From: Poteriospumella lacustris
Taxonomy: Eukaryota; Sar; Chrysophyceae; Chromulinales; Dinobryaceae
Reading direction: 5' to 3'
DNA: 60,546 bases
Assembly (NCBI GenBank): GCA_008000375.1
Contig: SMOI01000201.1
Span: 1 to 60,546 of the forward strand
Shown: positions 50,874 through 60,397 of the stretch, in pieces
How the letters are laid out: the number at the start of each line of letters is the position of its first letter
How positions within the stretch are numbered: position 1 is the stretch's first letter
The notes under the pieces: generated by a model
What the model was told of the DNA's origin: nothing
The model's input: only the letters and a program-made list of their open reading frames with translations
Database searches by the model: none
Made by a program: the position numbers and the translations under genes

Positions 50874-52355
50874 TCAATTCGTAAGGTACGGGCACAGATG
50901 TTGAATCAATGCCAGGCGGGTGTCTTCCTCTGCCAACAGAAAAGAGACACGCATGTCGTCGTTCTTACGCACGGCAATGACGGCGTCGCGAAACACATGC
51001 AAACGAGGAATGATCACGGTTTCCCAATGGAACTGATGGAAATAAGGGGCGGCGTTCAGCGTGACGCGACTGATTTTGAACTCGGCATTGGGCAGAGGCT
51101 TTGTCGGCCCCGACGATGATGTGAGGACCCGCTGTTGATGCGATACGACCACGGATGCCTCTGAGGAAGAATTCACCACTGTCACGTCGGAGCGTACGTC
51201 GCTGCCGCTAACACTGGTGGTCATTGTCAACGTGGAACTCGCGATCGTGGTCTTCTCAATGGCGCCCTTCGCCTCTGCCATGTCTGCTGCAGGTAAGCGC
51301 ACGGCTTGCACCAAATCACCATGGGCACAATTCAACATGGTCATATAGGCGACCAGTTGAATTTGTTCGTAGAGCGGTGGCGGGTCTTTCACTTGAAACA
51401 CCCGCGATTTGACCTCTACCACCACCTTGGTGGGCTTCCACTTGTTGGCATCATCGGACGACACGTCCAATTGATACGAGATGCCGTCAACTTTGCCAAT
51501 CAGGTAAAACGCAGGCTTCGCTTTCTTTCGCTTCTTCGCCGCGTTGGCGGCTTCGTCATCGGCGCTTTGACTCGTCGTGCTTCGCGAAAGACTAGGCGTT
51601 TTACGTTTCAGAGCCAATGCGCTGGAATCCCCTCGTCGCGCCGCAGATGCCATCAAAATGCTCGTTGCATCAACAACAGGCTTCGAGGAAGACTGTCCAG
51701 CAGGGGCCAAGGTGGGATCCACATGAAGCGGACGCAAAGCGCCGCCGGTGCTACTGGCAGAGCCATTCGCCGCGTCAGACGCCGATGCGTCTTCCCCTTC
51801 AGTTAAATCGACAACCAAGGGTGGGATTTCCATGTAGTGGACGGCATCGTTGCGTTCGACGACTTTAAAGCCGGTGATTTCTTCGTATTTGTTCAACGCA
51901 CTGTCCTCGGAGAAGATTCCGTATTGCGTTTTCACGCGGCTTTCCAGCTCTTTTTCCAGAAAGTCAATCTCTTCCTTCGTTATTGCTTTCACGACACTGT
52001 CCTTTTTGATCGTTTCTGCAACATTGTGCAGTAACGCCTGCGCAGCGGCATGGTTTTGCAGCGTTTCTTCGTTCGAAAGGAGACTGATGATTTGCCGAAA
52101 TTCCGACTGATTCTCGGCGTTGAGCTTGGTCAGTACTCCTTCAAGTTCTTGATCTACTGATATAATTTCGATGCCAAGTTTCTTGCAGTCCAACTGCTTC
52201 AGAAGGTCCAGGTCTTGGTAGAGGTATTTCTCAAAAAGTTCCGAAAAGTTCGCGTACGGATGGTAACCTGCCAACGCTGCGATATCGGAACAACTGAAAC
52301 GAATAGGCTTGTCACGATCGATTAATGTGGCCAATAATTCATCTTTGTCGCTCAT
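50874..52355 (-). CDS. YqaJ/lambda-exonuclease-like nuclease
   Basis: Single exon, 493 aa. The N-terminus RFSCSDIAALAGYHPYANFSELFEKYLYQ and the later SEDSALNKYEEITGFKVVE (148-166) correspond to the substrate-entry and E...YE..TG elements of YqaJ-type exonucleases. GKVDGI (Asp290) and VVVEVKSR (Glu314, Lys316) complete the PD-(D/E)XK site, followed by QIQLVAYMTMLNC. A Lys/Arg-rich segment (250-280, AAKKRKKAK) is a likely nuclear localisation signal inserted between the two halves. lambda-exo-type enzymes resect DNA 5' to 3' in phage recombination; the cellular role of eukaryotic members is unclear. A 50-residue Ser/Thr insert (about 370-420) is unlike the phage enzymes. Divergent with the UFD1-like gene. 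Confidence 0.65.
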   Translation of the reverse strand: MSDKDELLATLIDRDKPIRFSCSDIAALAGYHPYANFSELFEKYLYQDLDLLKQLDCKKLGIEIISVDQELEGVLTKLNAENQSEFRQIISLLSNEETLQNHAAAQALLHNVAETIKKDSVVKAITKEEIDFLEKELESRVKTQYGIFSEDSALNKYEEITGFKVVERNDAVHYMEIPPLVVDLTEGEDASASDAANGSASSTGGALRPLHVDPTLAPAGQSSSKPVVDATSILMASAARRGDSSALALKRKTPSLSRSTTSQSADDEAANAAKKRKKAKPAFYLIGKVDGISYQLDVSSDDANKWKPTKVVVEVKSRVFQVKDPPPLYEQIQLVAYMTMLNCAHGDLVQAVRLPAADMAEAKGAIEKTTIASSTLTMTTSVSGSDVRSDVTVVNSSSEASVVVSHQQRVLTSSSGPTKPLPNAEFKISRVTLNAAPYFHQFHWETVIIPRLHVFRDAVIAVRKNDDMRVSFLLAEEDTRLALIQHLCPYLTN

Positions 52356-52774
52356 TATTAAATGTATTGAATCAATGGATAACAGGAACGCTAGTGGCGT
52401 GTGGTCCTCCCCTCTCGTTTCGAATCAGATCGTTCTTTACAACAAGAACATCTCACTGTGGGGCCACGTTCACAAATCGTCCTCTCCAAGAATTCACGAT
52501 TTTTATCTATTCCATTCTCATCCGTTTATGCTGTTGCACGAATCGTAACAAGCGATAGCGCCCGCGTTTTCATTTGAAGAACCAGAACCGATCGACGACC
52601 GATCGACCGATCGAGAGTGCGTGACGACGATGATGGCGGTTCACTGCGACGAGGTCGTCTCTGGTCAATTGACAATCACAAGCGATTGGACAAAGCGAAG
52701 TGAAGGTCCCAAAGCAAGAAGTAGTCAGATTGGATTGCAGGTTTGCTATTGTCAGGAAGTACAACGTCGAGAGA
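52356..52774. other. Divergent intergenic region
   Basis: 420 bp between the YqaJ-like (minus) and UFD1-like (plus) starts. The plus-strand frame of the UFD1-like gene stays open upstream to about 52700 but without an ATG. A CGATCGACGACCGATCGACCGATCG cluster (52589-52613) is a short inverted and direct repeat that could bind a factor. Confidence 0.4.
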
Positions 52775-53845
52775 ATGATGATCTCGTGGGTGGTGGTAGT
52801 CATATGCACCGTCACACTGGCAGCGTTGGTGAGCGAAGGCTCGGCAAAAGGAATCAAGAGTATGCAATTCGCAAAGAAACTTCGATTTGGAAATATCATT
52901 GAACCCGATGATGGGGGCGCTATAGCCACACCCGTCAAGTATTGGCGCAACGCCGTGCGCCTGGCGTTGTTTGAGCAAGAGATTGAGGACTTCAACGCCG
53001 AACGCAGAGCTGTGCAGTTTATGGAAAGAAGATTAATTGTTATGCCTTTGTCGGACAGTTTCCAATCGAACAAAGCTGACCCTATGTTTGGCAAAATTCA
53101 ATATGGCGACAAGTGTTCGTTGCCGAACTCGCTGGGAAAGCAAATATACGAGAAGCGGTATGACGTCCCGTGGATATTCGAAATGAAACCGGTGCGTCAT
53201 TTGCACAGTCAGTTTGCCCCTTCAAGCCTAACAGATGAAGCGGAGGGTACCCACCAGCCTCGTGAAGTGTTTGATGAGGCCCTCCGAAGGAACAAGGCGT
53301 GCTTGGATACCGTCTACATCTCACCATTGGACTTTCGCTCGCCTGAGAACTACATTTACCTGCCTAAATGGATCATGCGCGAACTCAAGTTGAACCCATT
53401 CGATGTCGTCGATATCTCTATGGTCAAGATTAAGCTGGCACAGTTGGTGAAGTTTCAACCGCTGTCCACGCACTGGGACGAGTTACTGCAGCACGGCGAT
53501 AAGAGTCCACAGGCGTTACTGGAACACGAACTCAACAAATACTCTTCGCTTACCGCCGGATCTACCATCGCTATATCGATTGATGATCACGAATACAGTT
53601 TCCATGTGAAGGAAACCATTGCGGAAGGAGGTGTTTCCGTTCGAGCGGTACGTGTCCAAGATTCGGATATCCGGGCGGATATCGATCGCAGTCTACTTGA
53701 CCAGTTCATCAAAGACGATGCAAAGGAAGCAGAAGCCAAACTATCTGCCTCCATCGCCTCCGATACTGCTGGAACCAGGTCTCAAAAGAAACGGAAAGCC
53801 AAAAATGTCACGAAGGGCAAGACCGGCGAGGCGTCACACCTGTGA
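52775..53845 (+). CDS. UFD1-domain protein with N-terminal signal-like leader
   Basis: Single exon, 356 aa. UFD1 with NPL4 is the substrate-recruiting cofactor of the Cdc48/p97 ATPase. The UFD1 core is clear: KIQYGDKCSLPNSLGKQI, DVPWIFEMKP, YIYLPKWIMRELKLNPFDVV, KLAQLVKFQPLSTHWDEL, ALLEHELNKYSSLTAGSTIA and HEYSFHVKET, matching YLPHWMMQNL, SKFQPQSPDF and FACLTTGDVIAI of human UFD1. Unusually, it starts MMISWVVVVICTVTLAALVSEGSA, a good signal peptide, followed by a basic stretch (KGIKSMQFAKKLRFG). Cytosolic UFD1 has no such leader. UFD1 copies with bipartite leaders are known in the SELMA preprotein translocator of secondary plastids. The C-terminus is Lys-rich. Confidence 0.75.
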   Translation: MMISWVVVVICTVTLAALVSEGSAKGIKSMQFAKKLRFGNIIEPDDGGAIATPVKYWRNAVRLALFEQEIEDFNAERRAVQFMERRLIVMPLSDSFQSNKADPMFGKIQYGDKCSLPNSLGKQIYEKRYDVPWIFEMKPVRHLHSQFAPSSLTDEAEGTHQPREVFDEALRRNKACLDTVYISPLDFRSPENYIYLPKWIMRELKLNPFDVVDISMVKIKLAQLVKFQPLSTHWDELLQHGDKSPQALLEHELNKYSSLTAGSTIAISIDDHEYSFHVKETIAEGGVSVRAVRVQDSDIRADIDRSLLDQFIKDDAKEAEAKLSASIASDTAGTRSQKKRKAKNVTKGKTGEASHL

Positions 53846-54032
53846 GGCGAGGAGAGTCTCTCTTCGGTTGACGGGCGGACGTTGACAAGTCTGGCGACAT
53901 TATTGATTGTAATTTACACGTTCAAACGTAATTCAAGTTCAACTTTTCTCTCCCACATCCTCCCACCACCCAAGCGTCTGGTCTCGTCGCATCTATCTAC
54001 ACCGCGCCCACTCGACAGCCAATCTACCTTCG

Positions 54033-55697
54033 TCATACATCTTGGCCACTACGCGCTACCGTGGTGTTGCTCCCAACCGATGTTGACGAGGTGACTACCG
54101 GTTTGTGGATCATCATGTTGAACAATTGATCACGCAAAAAGGCAGACTTGCTGGCCATCGACTGCATCCGGGCAATGGCCAGCACCGAACGAATTCCGGC
54201 CCGTAACTTTCGTCGGGCTTGGAATTTCCGCAATTCGATCAAACTGTGCGATAACACACGACTTTCCAGCAATTCTCTTCGTTTCTCAAACCAAGGATGC
54301 GCCAAGGCTTGATCAACAGTCAGTCGCGTCTTCATATCCACCACCAACAACCGTCGGATAAGGTCCTTGGCATCGTCCGACACTTCATTCCAATATCCTT
54401 CATGGAACTCGTACGCAGCGGTCTTGATCTTTTTAAACAACATCGCGCGATCATTGTCGTAGAACGGCGGGTATCCGCCCAACAAGATGTACAGGATCAC
54501 GCCGAACGACCACATGTCCACGCCCTTGCCATACTGAGCGGCACGAAGAATTTCCGGTGCGATGTAACCAGGTGTTCCAAACTGATCAATTAAATTGTCC
54601 CCGTCGACTTCCGTCGCGAACCCGAAGTCCACCACCTTGATGTCGAAGTCGTTCTTGTCGCTCGTCAGCAACAGGTTCTCCGGCTTCAAGTCGCGATGCA
54701 CGATGTTGTGGTCGTGCATGTACTTGATGGCGCCCAGCAACGTGCGGGCCAGCTGACGGGCCTCGGCCTCCTTGTAGCAGGTCTTGCGGACGATGCGGTC
54801 GAAGAGCTCGCCGCCCGTGATCAGCTCCATCACCACGTAGAAGTTGTCCGGCTCCTCGAACAAGTCGTGCGCCTTCACGATGTGCGGGTGGCTGAGGTCC
54901 ATCATGATCTTCACCTCGTGGCGTAGCCCGTCCTCGTGCTTCTTGTCCATCTTCTTGCGGTCCAGTAATTTAATAGCAACATTGGAATTGACCGGACGGC
55001 ATAAGGCCTTGTGGACCACGCCGTATCCACCTTTGCCGACTTCCGCGTTCATTTCGAACACTTCCGTGAACAACTGCCGCGTAGAGTCGACCAACGCAGG
55101 CTCGATGAGCTCTATTCTCCACTTAACCTGCCCGTCACTGTCTTGGTTGTCGTTACTGCCCTTCGTATGAATCGTCTCGGCGGATAGTTTCGAGAGAATC
55201 TCGTGTGGTGTACCATGTGTGGCCTCCAAAAGCTGCAAGAACTGGAGTCTACTGTGTGTATTGCCCTCTCGACATTTACTGATACAGCGGGATATGTTGG
55301 ATAGAAGAGAAAAGACGCTCTCGTAGGATTCACATTGCGCAAGATCCTTCTCGAGAATGAGAAATTCGGGTAGAAGGCCATGGTTGTCAGTGCGTCTTCT
55401 CTTGGTGGGATTTTCTTCACTCGACGAATCGTCTTCCAAAAACACACCGAATTTGGAGAAAAAGCTTTCTTCAAACCGATCAATGTGATGAACACGTGCT
55501 CGCGTTCGCCCTGTGAAACTGTTCCGATCAGCGTCTAGAATGCTCTGAACACCACTGTACAGACAACAGGTTAATATGCCACGAAATGTCTCCGCATCGC
55601 ATCCACGAGACAACGATATAATGTCGCGGTTTCGAAATGTCACTAAATGTCCCACGCTGAGCGTGCTGCTGGAAGCTGTCGAATCGAATGCACTCAT
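54033..55697 (-). CDS. CaMK-type serine/threonine protein kinase
   Basis: Single exon, 554 aa. Residues 1-215 are unrecognised and polar. The kinase domain (about 218-475) has the glycine loop VGKGGYGVV, VAIKLLD lysine (about 242), HRDLKPENLLLTS, VDFGFATEV, GTPGYIAPEIL, DMWSFGVILYILLGGYPPF and HPWF, the CaMK group pattern. A C-terminal helix, RRKLRAGIRSVLAIARMQS, is shared with the kinase at 57338-59795 and looks like a calmodulin-type autoregulatory segment. Residues 245-365 are encoded by a tract (54601-54961) that is base-for-base identical to part of the other kinase gene and richer in GC than its flanks. I start at ATG 55697; three upstream codons begin with GTG. Confidence 0.88.
   Translation of the reverse strand: MSAFDSTASSSTLSVGHLVTFRNRDIISLSRGCDAETFRGILTCCLYSGVQSILDADRNSFTGRTRARVHHIDRFEESFFSKFGVFLEDDSSSEENPTKRRRTDNHGLLPEFLILEKDLAQCESYESVFSLLSNISRCISKCREGNTHSRLQFLQLLEATHGTPHEILSKLSAETIHTKGSNDNQDSDGQVKWRIELIEPALVDSTRQLFTEVFEMNAEVGKGGYGVVHKALCRPVNSNVAIKLLDRKKMDKKHEDGLRHEVKIMMDLSHPHIVKAHDLFEEPDNFYVVMELITGGELFDRIVRKTCYKEAEARQLARTLLGAIKYMHDHNIVHRDLKPENLLLTSDKNDFDIKVVDFGFATEVDGDNLIDQFGTPGYIAPEILRAAQYGKGVDMWSFGVILYILLGGYPPFYDNDRAMLFKKIKTAAYEFHEGYWNEVSDDAKDLIRRLLVVDMKTRLTVDQALAHPWFEKRRELLESRVLSHSLIELRKFQARRKLRAGIRSVLAIARMQSMASKSAFLRDQLFNMMIHKPVVTSSTSVGSNTTVARSGQDV
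54601..54961 (-). repeat. 361-bp tract identical to 58858-59218 (inverted)
   Basis: I compared the two strands line by line and found no difference over 361 bp (coordinates sum to 113819). Immediately outside, similarity drops to that of ordinary paralogues with many synonymous changes. The tract has the GC-rich codon use of the plus-strand kinase, so this copy is the likely recipient of a gene conversion. Confidence 0.93.
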
Positions 55698-57337
55698 GCT
55701 TTCCACTTAACTTTTGGACAGAAACTCCACCAACAGACAAGAACTGCGCAGTACGAATACCAATGAAAAGAAGAAACTAAAGGCGACAACAGCTTTTTTA
55801 AAAAGTAAACAAGACGACAGTCCGTCAATCGAAAAGAGGGAAACATCTCTGTGCTCGTCGGCGAGAAGAAGAAAGCGAAGAAGGAGGCGCAAACTGCGAC
55901 AATGCTGTACACCCTATGGCACCTATAGATGGCTCTCTACACTTACCAAAGTACATAAGTATGTACCATATCGCAGATATCGTCATCTCGGTCATCTCGC
56001 CATCTCGTCATCTCACTCATCTGCCCATCTACATATGTACGGCTAGCTGTAAGAATACCCAATAACAGAGGGAATATGTCACCAAATGTGATTGATTTGG
56101 TCACTTGACTGAACCCCGAATGTTGTTGATCATGTGCTTGTCATTCATAGCCCACTGAAGAGTGACGCCTATCAAACGAAGGACACACCTATGTAGCTCA
56201 TTGAAGCGCAGAGTCTATCAAATGAAGGACACACGGAGGAAGAAGTGAGATCAACGAGCGAAGCTGTCGGCAATTGCATTACGCTACAAACAATGTTGAC
56301 GCAAGTGGTATCGACTACAGGAAGACGACAGTGAGTCCTCATTGTCATCATGGCTAATTCACGATCGCATCGCCACTTGACAGTTTCAACGACAGAGATC
56401 TGACGAGCAGGAAACGCTTATTAGCTCTGGCTGATTTCAAACAGTGCGCCATTCACGCATAGGATCTGTATCGGTGTTGCACCACCATCGTCTTTAGATT
56501 CTTCAAGGGATTGGGGGTGACATTGACCGCAACTGATTCGATCGATCCTTGCTTATTCGAATCCTGCAGCTGCAAGTCAGTGACTTGTGAAGTCACACGT
56601 AGGTGAGCGGACAGTCACGGCCGTGTCAATAATAGAAGAGTTGAAGCGGGACAGCCCATTAATGACTTTTAACCACAAGCGTCGCCTTCATAACTCGTTC
56701 TTCTGAGCCCCATTGTCCTGTTGATGGCCATTTTCCCTCCCCGTTAAGAGTGTAAGCTTGTAATTGGATCATCGGCTCTCTATTTATGTTCTCCTTCAAG
56801 TGCTTTGACTGCACAGCCACAACACCGTCCCACTCAACTCCCGAAATCTGGAGTTTCCTATTGCAACCGGGAGTGCACGATCGATATTAGGATTATGTGA
56901 CCTTGCAGATTTCTATGGCAATCACAAAGAGAAGAAAATGGACTCGGAGTGGGACTGGATGGAAACGCTACAACAGGATCAGTCTCCTATGGGTATACGA
57001 TAGGTTCGTCTGGGGTGTTCTGCGATTTCGCTGTGTCATCGCTGTGGGCGTTTCCCAGCCGCGGCGGGCGCTGCTGTGTCCTGCTGCTGCCTGCTGCGAT
57101 CTTTGTCGGCGTCGACGACTCGGCGGCTGTCTGCGCCGGGAAATAATTCAGCTACGATGATCTGGTCTGTTGTTGTGAAGTTGATGCAGGGCACCAACGG
57201 TCCATCGGATTCCCACACTTATTGGTATTGCTGCCTGTGTAAAGGAAGCGAAGGTACATCAGTCGAAGAAGTAAATCGTCGGGGTTGAGTTTCGCACAGT
57301 CCTTTGATCGACAGCAACCAAACGGAACGTAACGGAA
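55698..57337. other. Long divergent intergenic region between kinase genes
   Basis: 1.6 kb, the longest non-coding stretch here. It contains an imperfect direct repeat (TATCAAACGAAGGACACACC at 56169 and a close copy at 56217), TACATA/TATGTAC short palindromes (55950-56040) and a GGTCATCTCGCCATCTCG-type repeat (55985-56020). Short frames at 56897-57160 have no supporting features. It must hold two promoters and could hide a non-coding RNA. Confidence 0.4.
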
Positions 57338-59795
57338 ATGCCCAGCTATCAAGATGCACGCACTTGTGGGAAGTGCGAGAAGCCGTTCGGCATCATGACG
57401 TTGCACAAGCATTTGTGCTCGGCGTGTGGCGGAGGGTTTTGCCGCAACTGCTCGAACCACTTCTTGATTCTGTCACAAGTGGATCTGGAGGGGTTCGCGA
57501 CATGGGAGTCGATCAAGGTGCCGACGAAACCGCAGCGATGCTGTGACTTCTGCTTCGACCGCATCAATGCGCGCAAGAAGGGAGGTACAGCGGCGGCCGT
57601 GGCGAACACCGTGCACGCGAAGTACTCGATCGGAAAGAAGTTGGGCGAGGGCGGCTTCGCGGAGGTGTTCGAGGCCACGAACAAGGTGGACGGCAACAAG
57701 GTCGCCATCAAGTGCATCAAGCGCGAGGCGATGGAGAAGGAAGACATCGAGGCGATCTTCCAAGAGGTGCGGGTGTTGGAGAGTCTGAACCACCCGAACA
57801 TCGTGCATTTGTTCGAGTTCTTCGAGGAGCCGACGCACTACTACATGGTGATGGAGGTGATCAGTGGCGGCGAGCTGTTCGATCGCATCGTGGCGAAGAC
57901 CTTCTACAACGAGAAGGAAGCACGCGATCTGGTTGTGGTGCTGTTGCGCGCGTTGAAGTACATGCACGACCGCGACGTGATCCACCGGTACGTGAGGGAG
58001 GCGTGTGCTGCTGGGTAGACAACGGAGAGCCTCATCTGTGTGACCATGTGATGTTGTGGTGTAGGGACCTGAAGCCCGAGAACCTGCTGCTGACGAGTCC
58101 CAGCGACGATGCGGACATCAAGATTGTGGACTTCGGGTTCGCGATCGGCGTGGACGGGCTGAACTGCACGTCGCAGGTGGGCACACCCGGCTACATCGCA
58201 CCGGAGATTCTGAACAAGGTACGTGGTGGCAGTGGAATGTGCATTGCAAAGGGAACTGTCGCGCCTAACGAGAGTACTGTGTTCTGTGTTTGCCGTGTGT
58301 GGGTGTGGGTGTTTAGGTGCCGTACGGTCGGCCTGCGGACATGTGGTCGTTCGGCGTGATTCTGTACATCTTGTTGGGCGGCTATCCGCCGTTCCACGAC
58401 GAGAACCAGACGAAGCTGTTCAAGAAGATCAAGAACGCCGACTACGTGTTCCACACGGAGTACTGGGGCGAGATCTCGGAGGACGCGAAGGACCTGATTC
58501 GTCGCTTGTTGACGGTGGACATGCACCAACGTCTGACGGTGGACCAGGCGCTGGCGCATCCGTGGGTGAACGCGGCGGACGAACAACTGACGGCGAAGAA
58601 CCTGGACACGAACTTGCAGGCGCTGAAGAAGTACCAGAAGACGAAGAAGTGGCGCACGGGCGTGAAGGCGATCATGGCGGTGAACCGCATGAAGAGTCTG
58701 ATGGCGTCGCCGACCAGCCGATCGGCATCGATCGACGTGCCGCACACGTTGGACGCTCGCTACACGTTGGGCAAGAAGCTGGGCGAAGGAGGCTATGCGG
58801 TGGTGAAGGAGGCCACGGGCAAGATCGACGGGTCGTCGGTGGCGGTCAAGATCCTCAACCGCAAGAAGATGGACAAGAAGCACGAGGACGGGCTACGCCA
58901 CGAGGTGAAGATCATGATGGACCTCAGCCACCCGCACATCGTGAAGGCGCACGACTTGTTCGAGGAGCCGGACAACTTCTACGTGGTGATGGAGCTGATC
59001 ACGGGCGGCGAGCTCTTCGACCGCATCGTCCGCAAGACCTGCTACAAGGAGGCCGAGGCCCGTCAGCTGGCCCGCACGTTGCTGGGCGCCATCAAGTACA
59101 TGCACGACCACAACATCGTGCATCGCGACTTGAAGCCGGAGAACCTGTTGCTGACGAGCGACAAGAACGACTTCGACATCAAGGTGGTGGACTTCGGGTT
59201 CGCGACGGAAGTCGACGGCGAGAATCTGCGTGCGCACTGCGGAACGCCCGGCTACATTGCGCCGGAGATCCTGAAGGACCTGCCGTACGGCAAGAGCGTG
59301 GACATGTGGTCGTTCGGCGTGATCCTGTACATCTTGTTGGGCGGATACCCGCCGTTCTACGACAAGAACCAGCAGTTGCTGTTCCGCAAGATCATGAAGG
59401 GCGCCTACGTGTTCCACCCGGAGTACTGGCAGGAGGTGTCGGACGAGGGCAAGGACTTGATCCGCAAGCTGCTGGTGGTGGATGTGCCGTCGCGGTTGAC
59501 GGTGGACCAGGCGCTGTCGCATGCGTGGTTCGCCGGCGAGGAGGAGCTCCTGCAGAAGCGCGTGCTGACGTACGGTTTGTCGGAGCTGCGGAAGTTCACG
59601 GCGAGACGCAAGCTGCGGGCGGGCATTCGGTCGGTGCTGGCGCTCAAGCGGATGCAGTCGTTGGCGTCGGCGTCCCTGCGCGAGCGATCGCTGGCCTCGG
59701 CGATGACGTCGATTTCGGAAGGCAGCGAGGCGGACGAGGACGACGACGAGCCGAAGTCGGCGGCGGTAGCGGCGGCGGAGCCGGTGGGCAAGTAA
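57338..59795 (+). CDS. FYVE-like zinc finger with tandem CaMK-type kinase domains
   Basis: Exons 57338-57987, 58065-58218 and 58317-59795 (introns 77 and 98 nt) encode 760 aa. Residues 9-75 form a FYVE-type double zinc finger: CGKC, HKHLCSAC, FCRNC and CCDFC, giving eight Cys; the basic R(R/K)HHC core is altered to LHKHLC. Kinase 1 spans about 95-355 (GEGGFAEVF, HRDLKPEN 216-223, VDFGF Asp239, GTPGYIAPE, DMWSFGVILYIL). Kinase 2 spans about 415-680 (GEGGYAVV, HRDLKPEN near 536, DFGF near 560). Both keep all catalytic residues. The first intron splits the HRD arginine codon of kinase 1; kinase 2 has no intron, consistent with tandem duplication after or with intron loss. The C-terminal basic helix RRKLRAGIRSVLAL resembles a regulatory segment. 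FYVE implies endosomal PI3P membranes, but the altered core weakens that. Confidence 0.9.
58858..59218 (+). repeat. 361-bp tract identical to 54601-54961 (inverted)
   Basis: Within kinase domain 2, from just after the VAIK-type lysine to just past the DFG motif. It shares GC-rich codon use with the rest of this gene, which marks this copy as the likely donor. Confidence 0.93.
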
Positions 59796-59951
59796 GCGCG
59801 GTGGAGCGATGGGTCTCTTCTCTTCTGCTCGTCGGTGGCGCCTTTGCCATTCACCCTCGCGGCGACGCCTTTCCCCTTTATATACATCAATAATTGACAT
59901 TGCCGTGCTCGTCGATTGCCAAGCCTTTCGTTTTCCGCTTGTTTGTTTGTG

Positions 59952-60100
59952 GCTGTGTTTTCGTTTCCTTGCGGTTACTTTTCCATGTTTGACCCATCCG
60001 CCTCTGTGGTCGCCAGTCTCGTCTGGTGGGGATCGAGAGCCCGGTCGGGGTCAATGCACCAGTTGAATGTAGTGGACACCATGTAATTTCCTGCGGATAC
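59952..60100 (+). repeat. Inverted duplication 3, left arm
   Basis: Pairs with 60398-60546 (coordinates sum to 120498): 149 bp with two mismatches and no indel. The left arm may extend further towards the kinase gene, but its partner is outside the window. It lies about 157 bp after the kinase stop codon. Confidence 0.9.
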
Positions 60101-60397
60101 ACAGGAAGGCATTTAATTACGCCCAGACACGGACATTGTGACAACGTCGTAGTTGGTGTTTGGTGATCGTTGTCATGACAAATAGCGCAGGCCAGTAACG
60201 CGACAGAACTAGCAGGAAGGAGACCACTGCAAGTGGATGGCGTCGAGACCCAACCCTTCACGGCCGTAGGCCCTTGTGGACCTTGCGTCGCCCCCTGAAG
60301 CCAAAGCGTCCTACCGTCACGATCACCAGAACCAGAAGCAACAGTTGTCACAAGTATCACAGGCCAGAGAGTAATTATAGTCACATTGCTCTCATGC
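60101..60397. other. Spacer of inverted duplication 3
   Basis: 297 bp of unique sequence. A minus-strand open frame crosses the spacer and left arm but has no recognisable product. No coding region supported. Confidence 0.5.

Noticed and set aside
59887-60384. 165-codon minus-strand frame across the third inverted repeat
   Set aside because: It covers the spacer and the left arm including the kinase 3' flank, has no recognisable domain and no neighbouring support. Probably chance.
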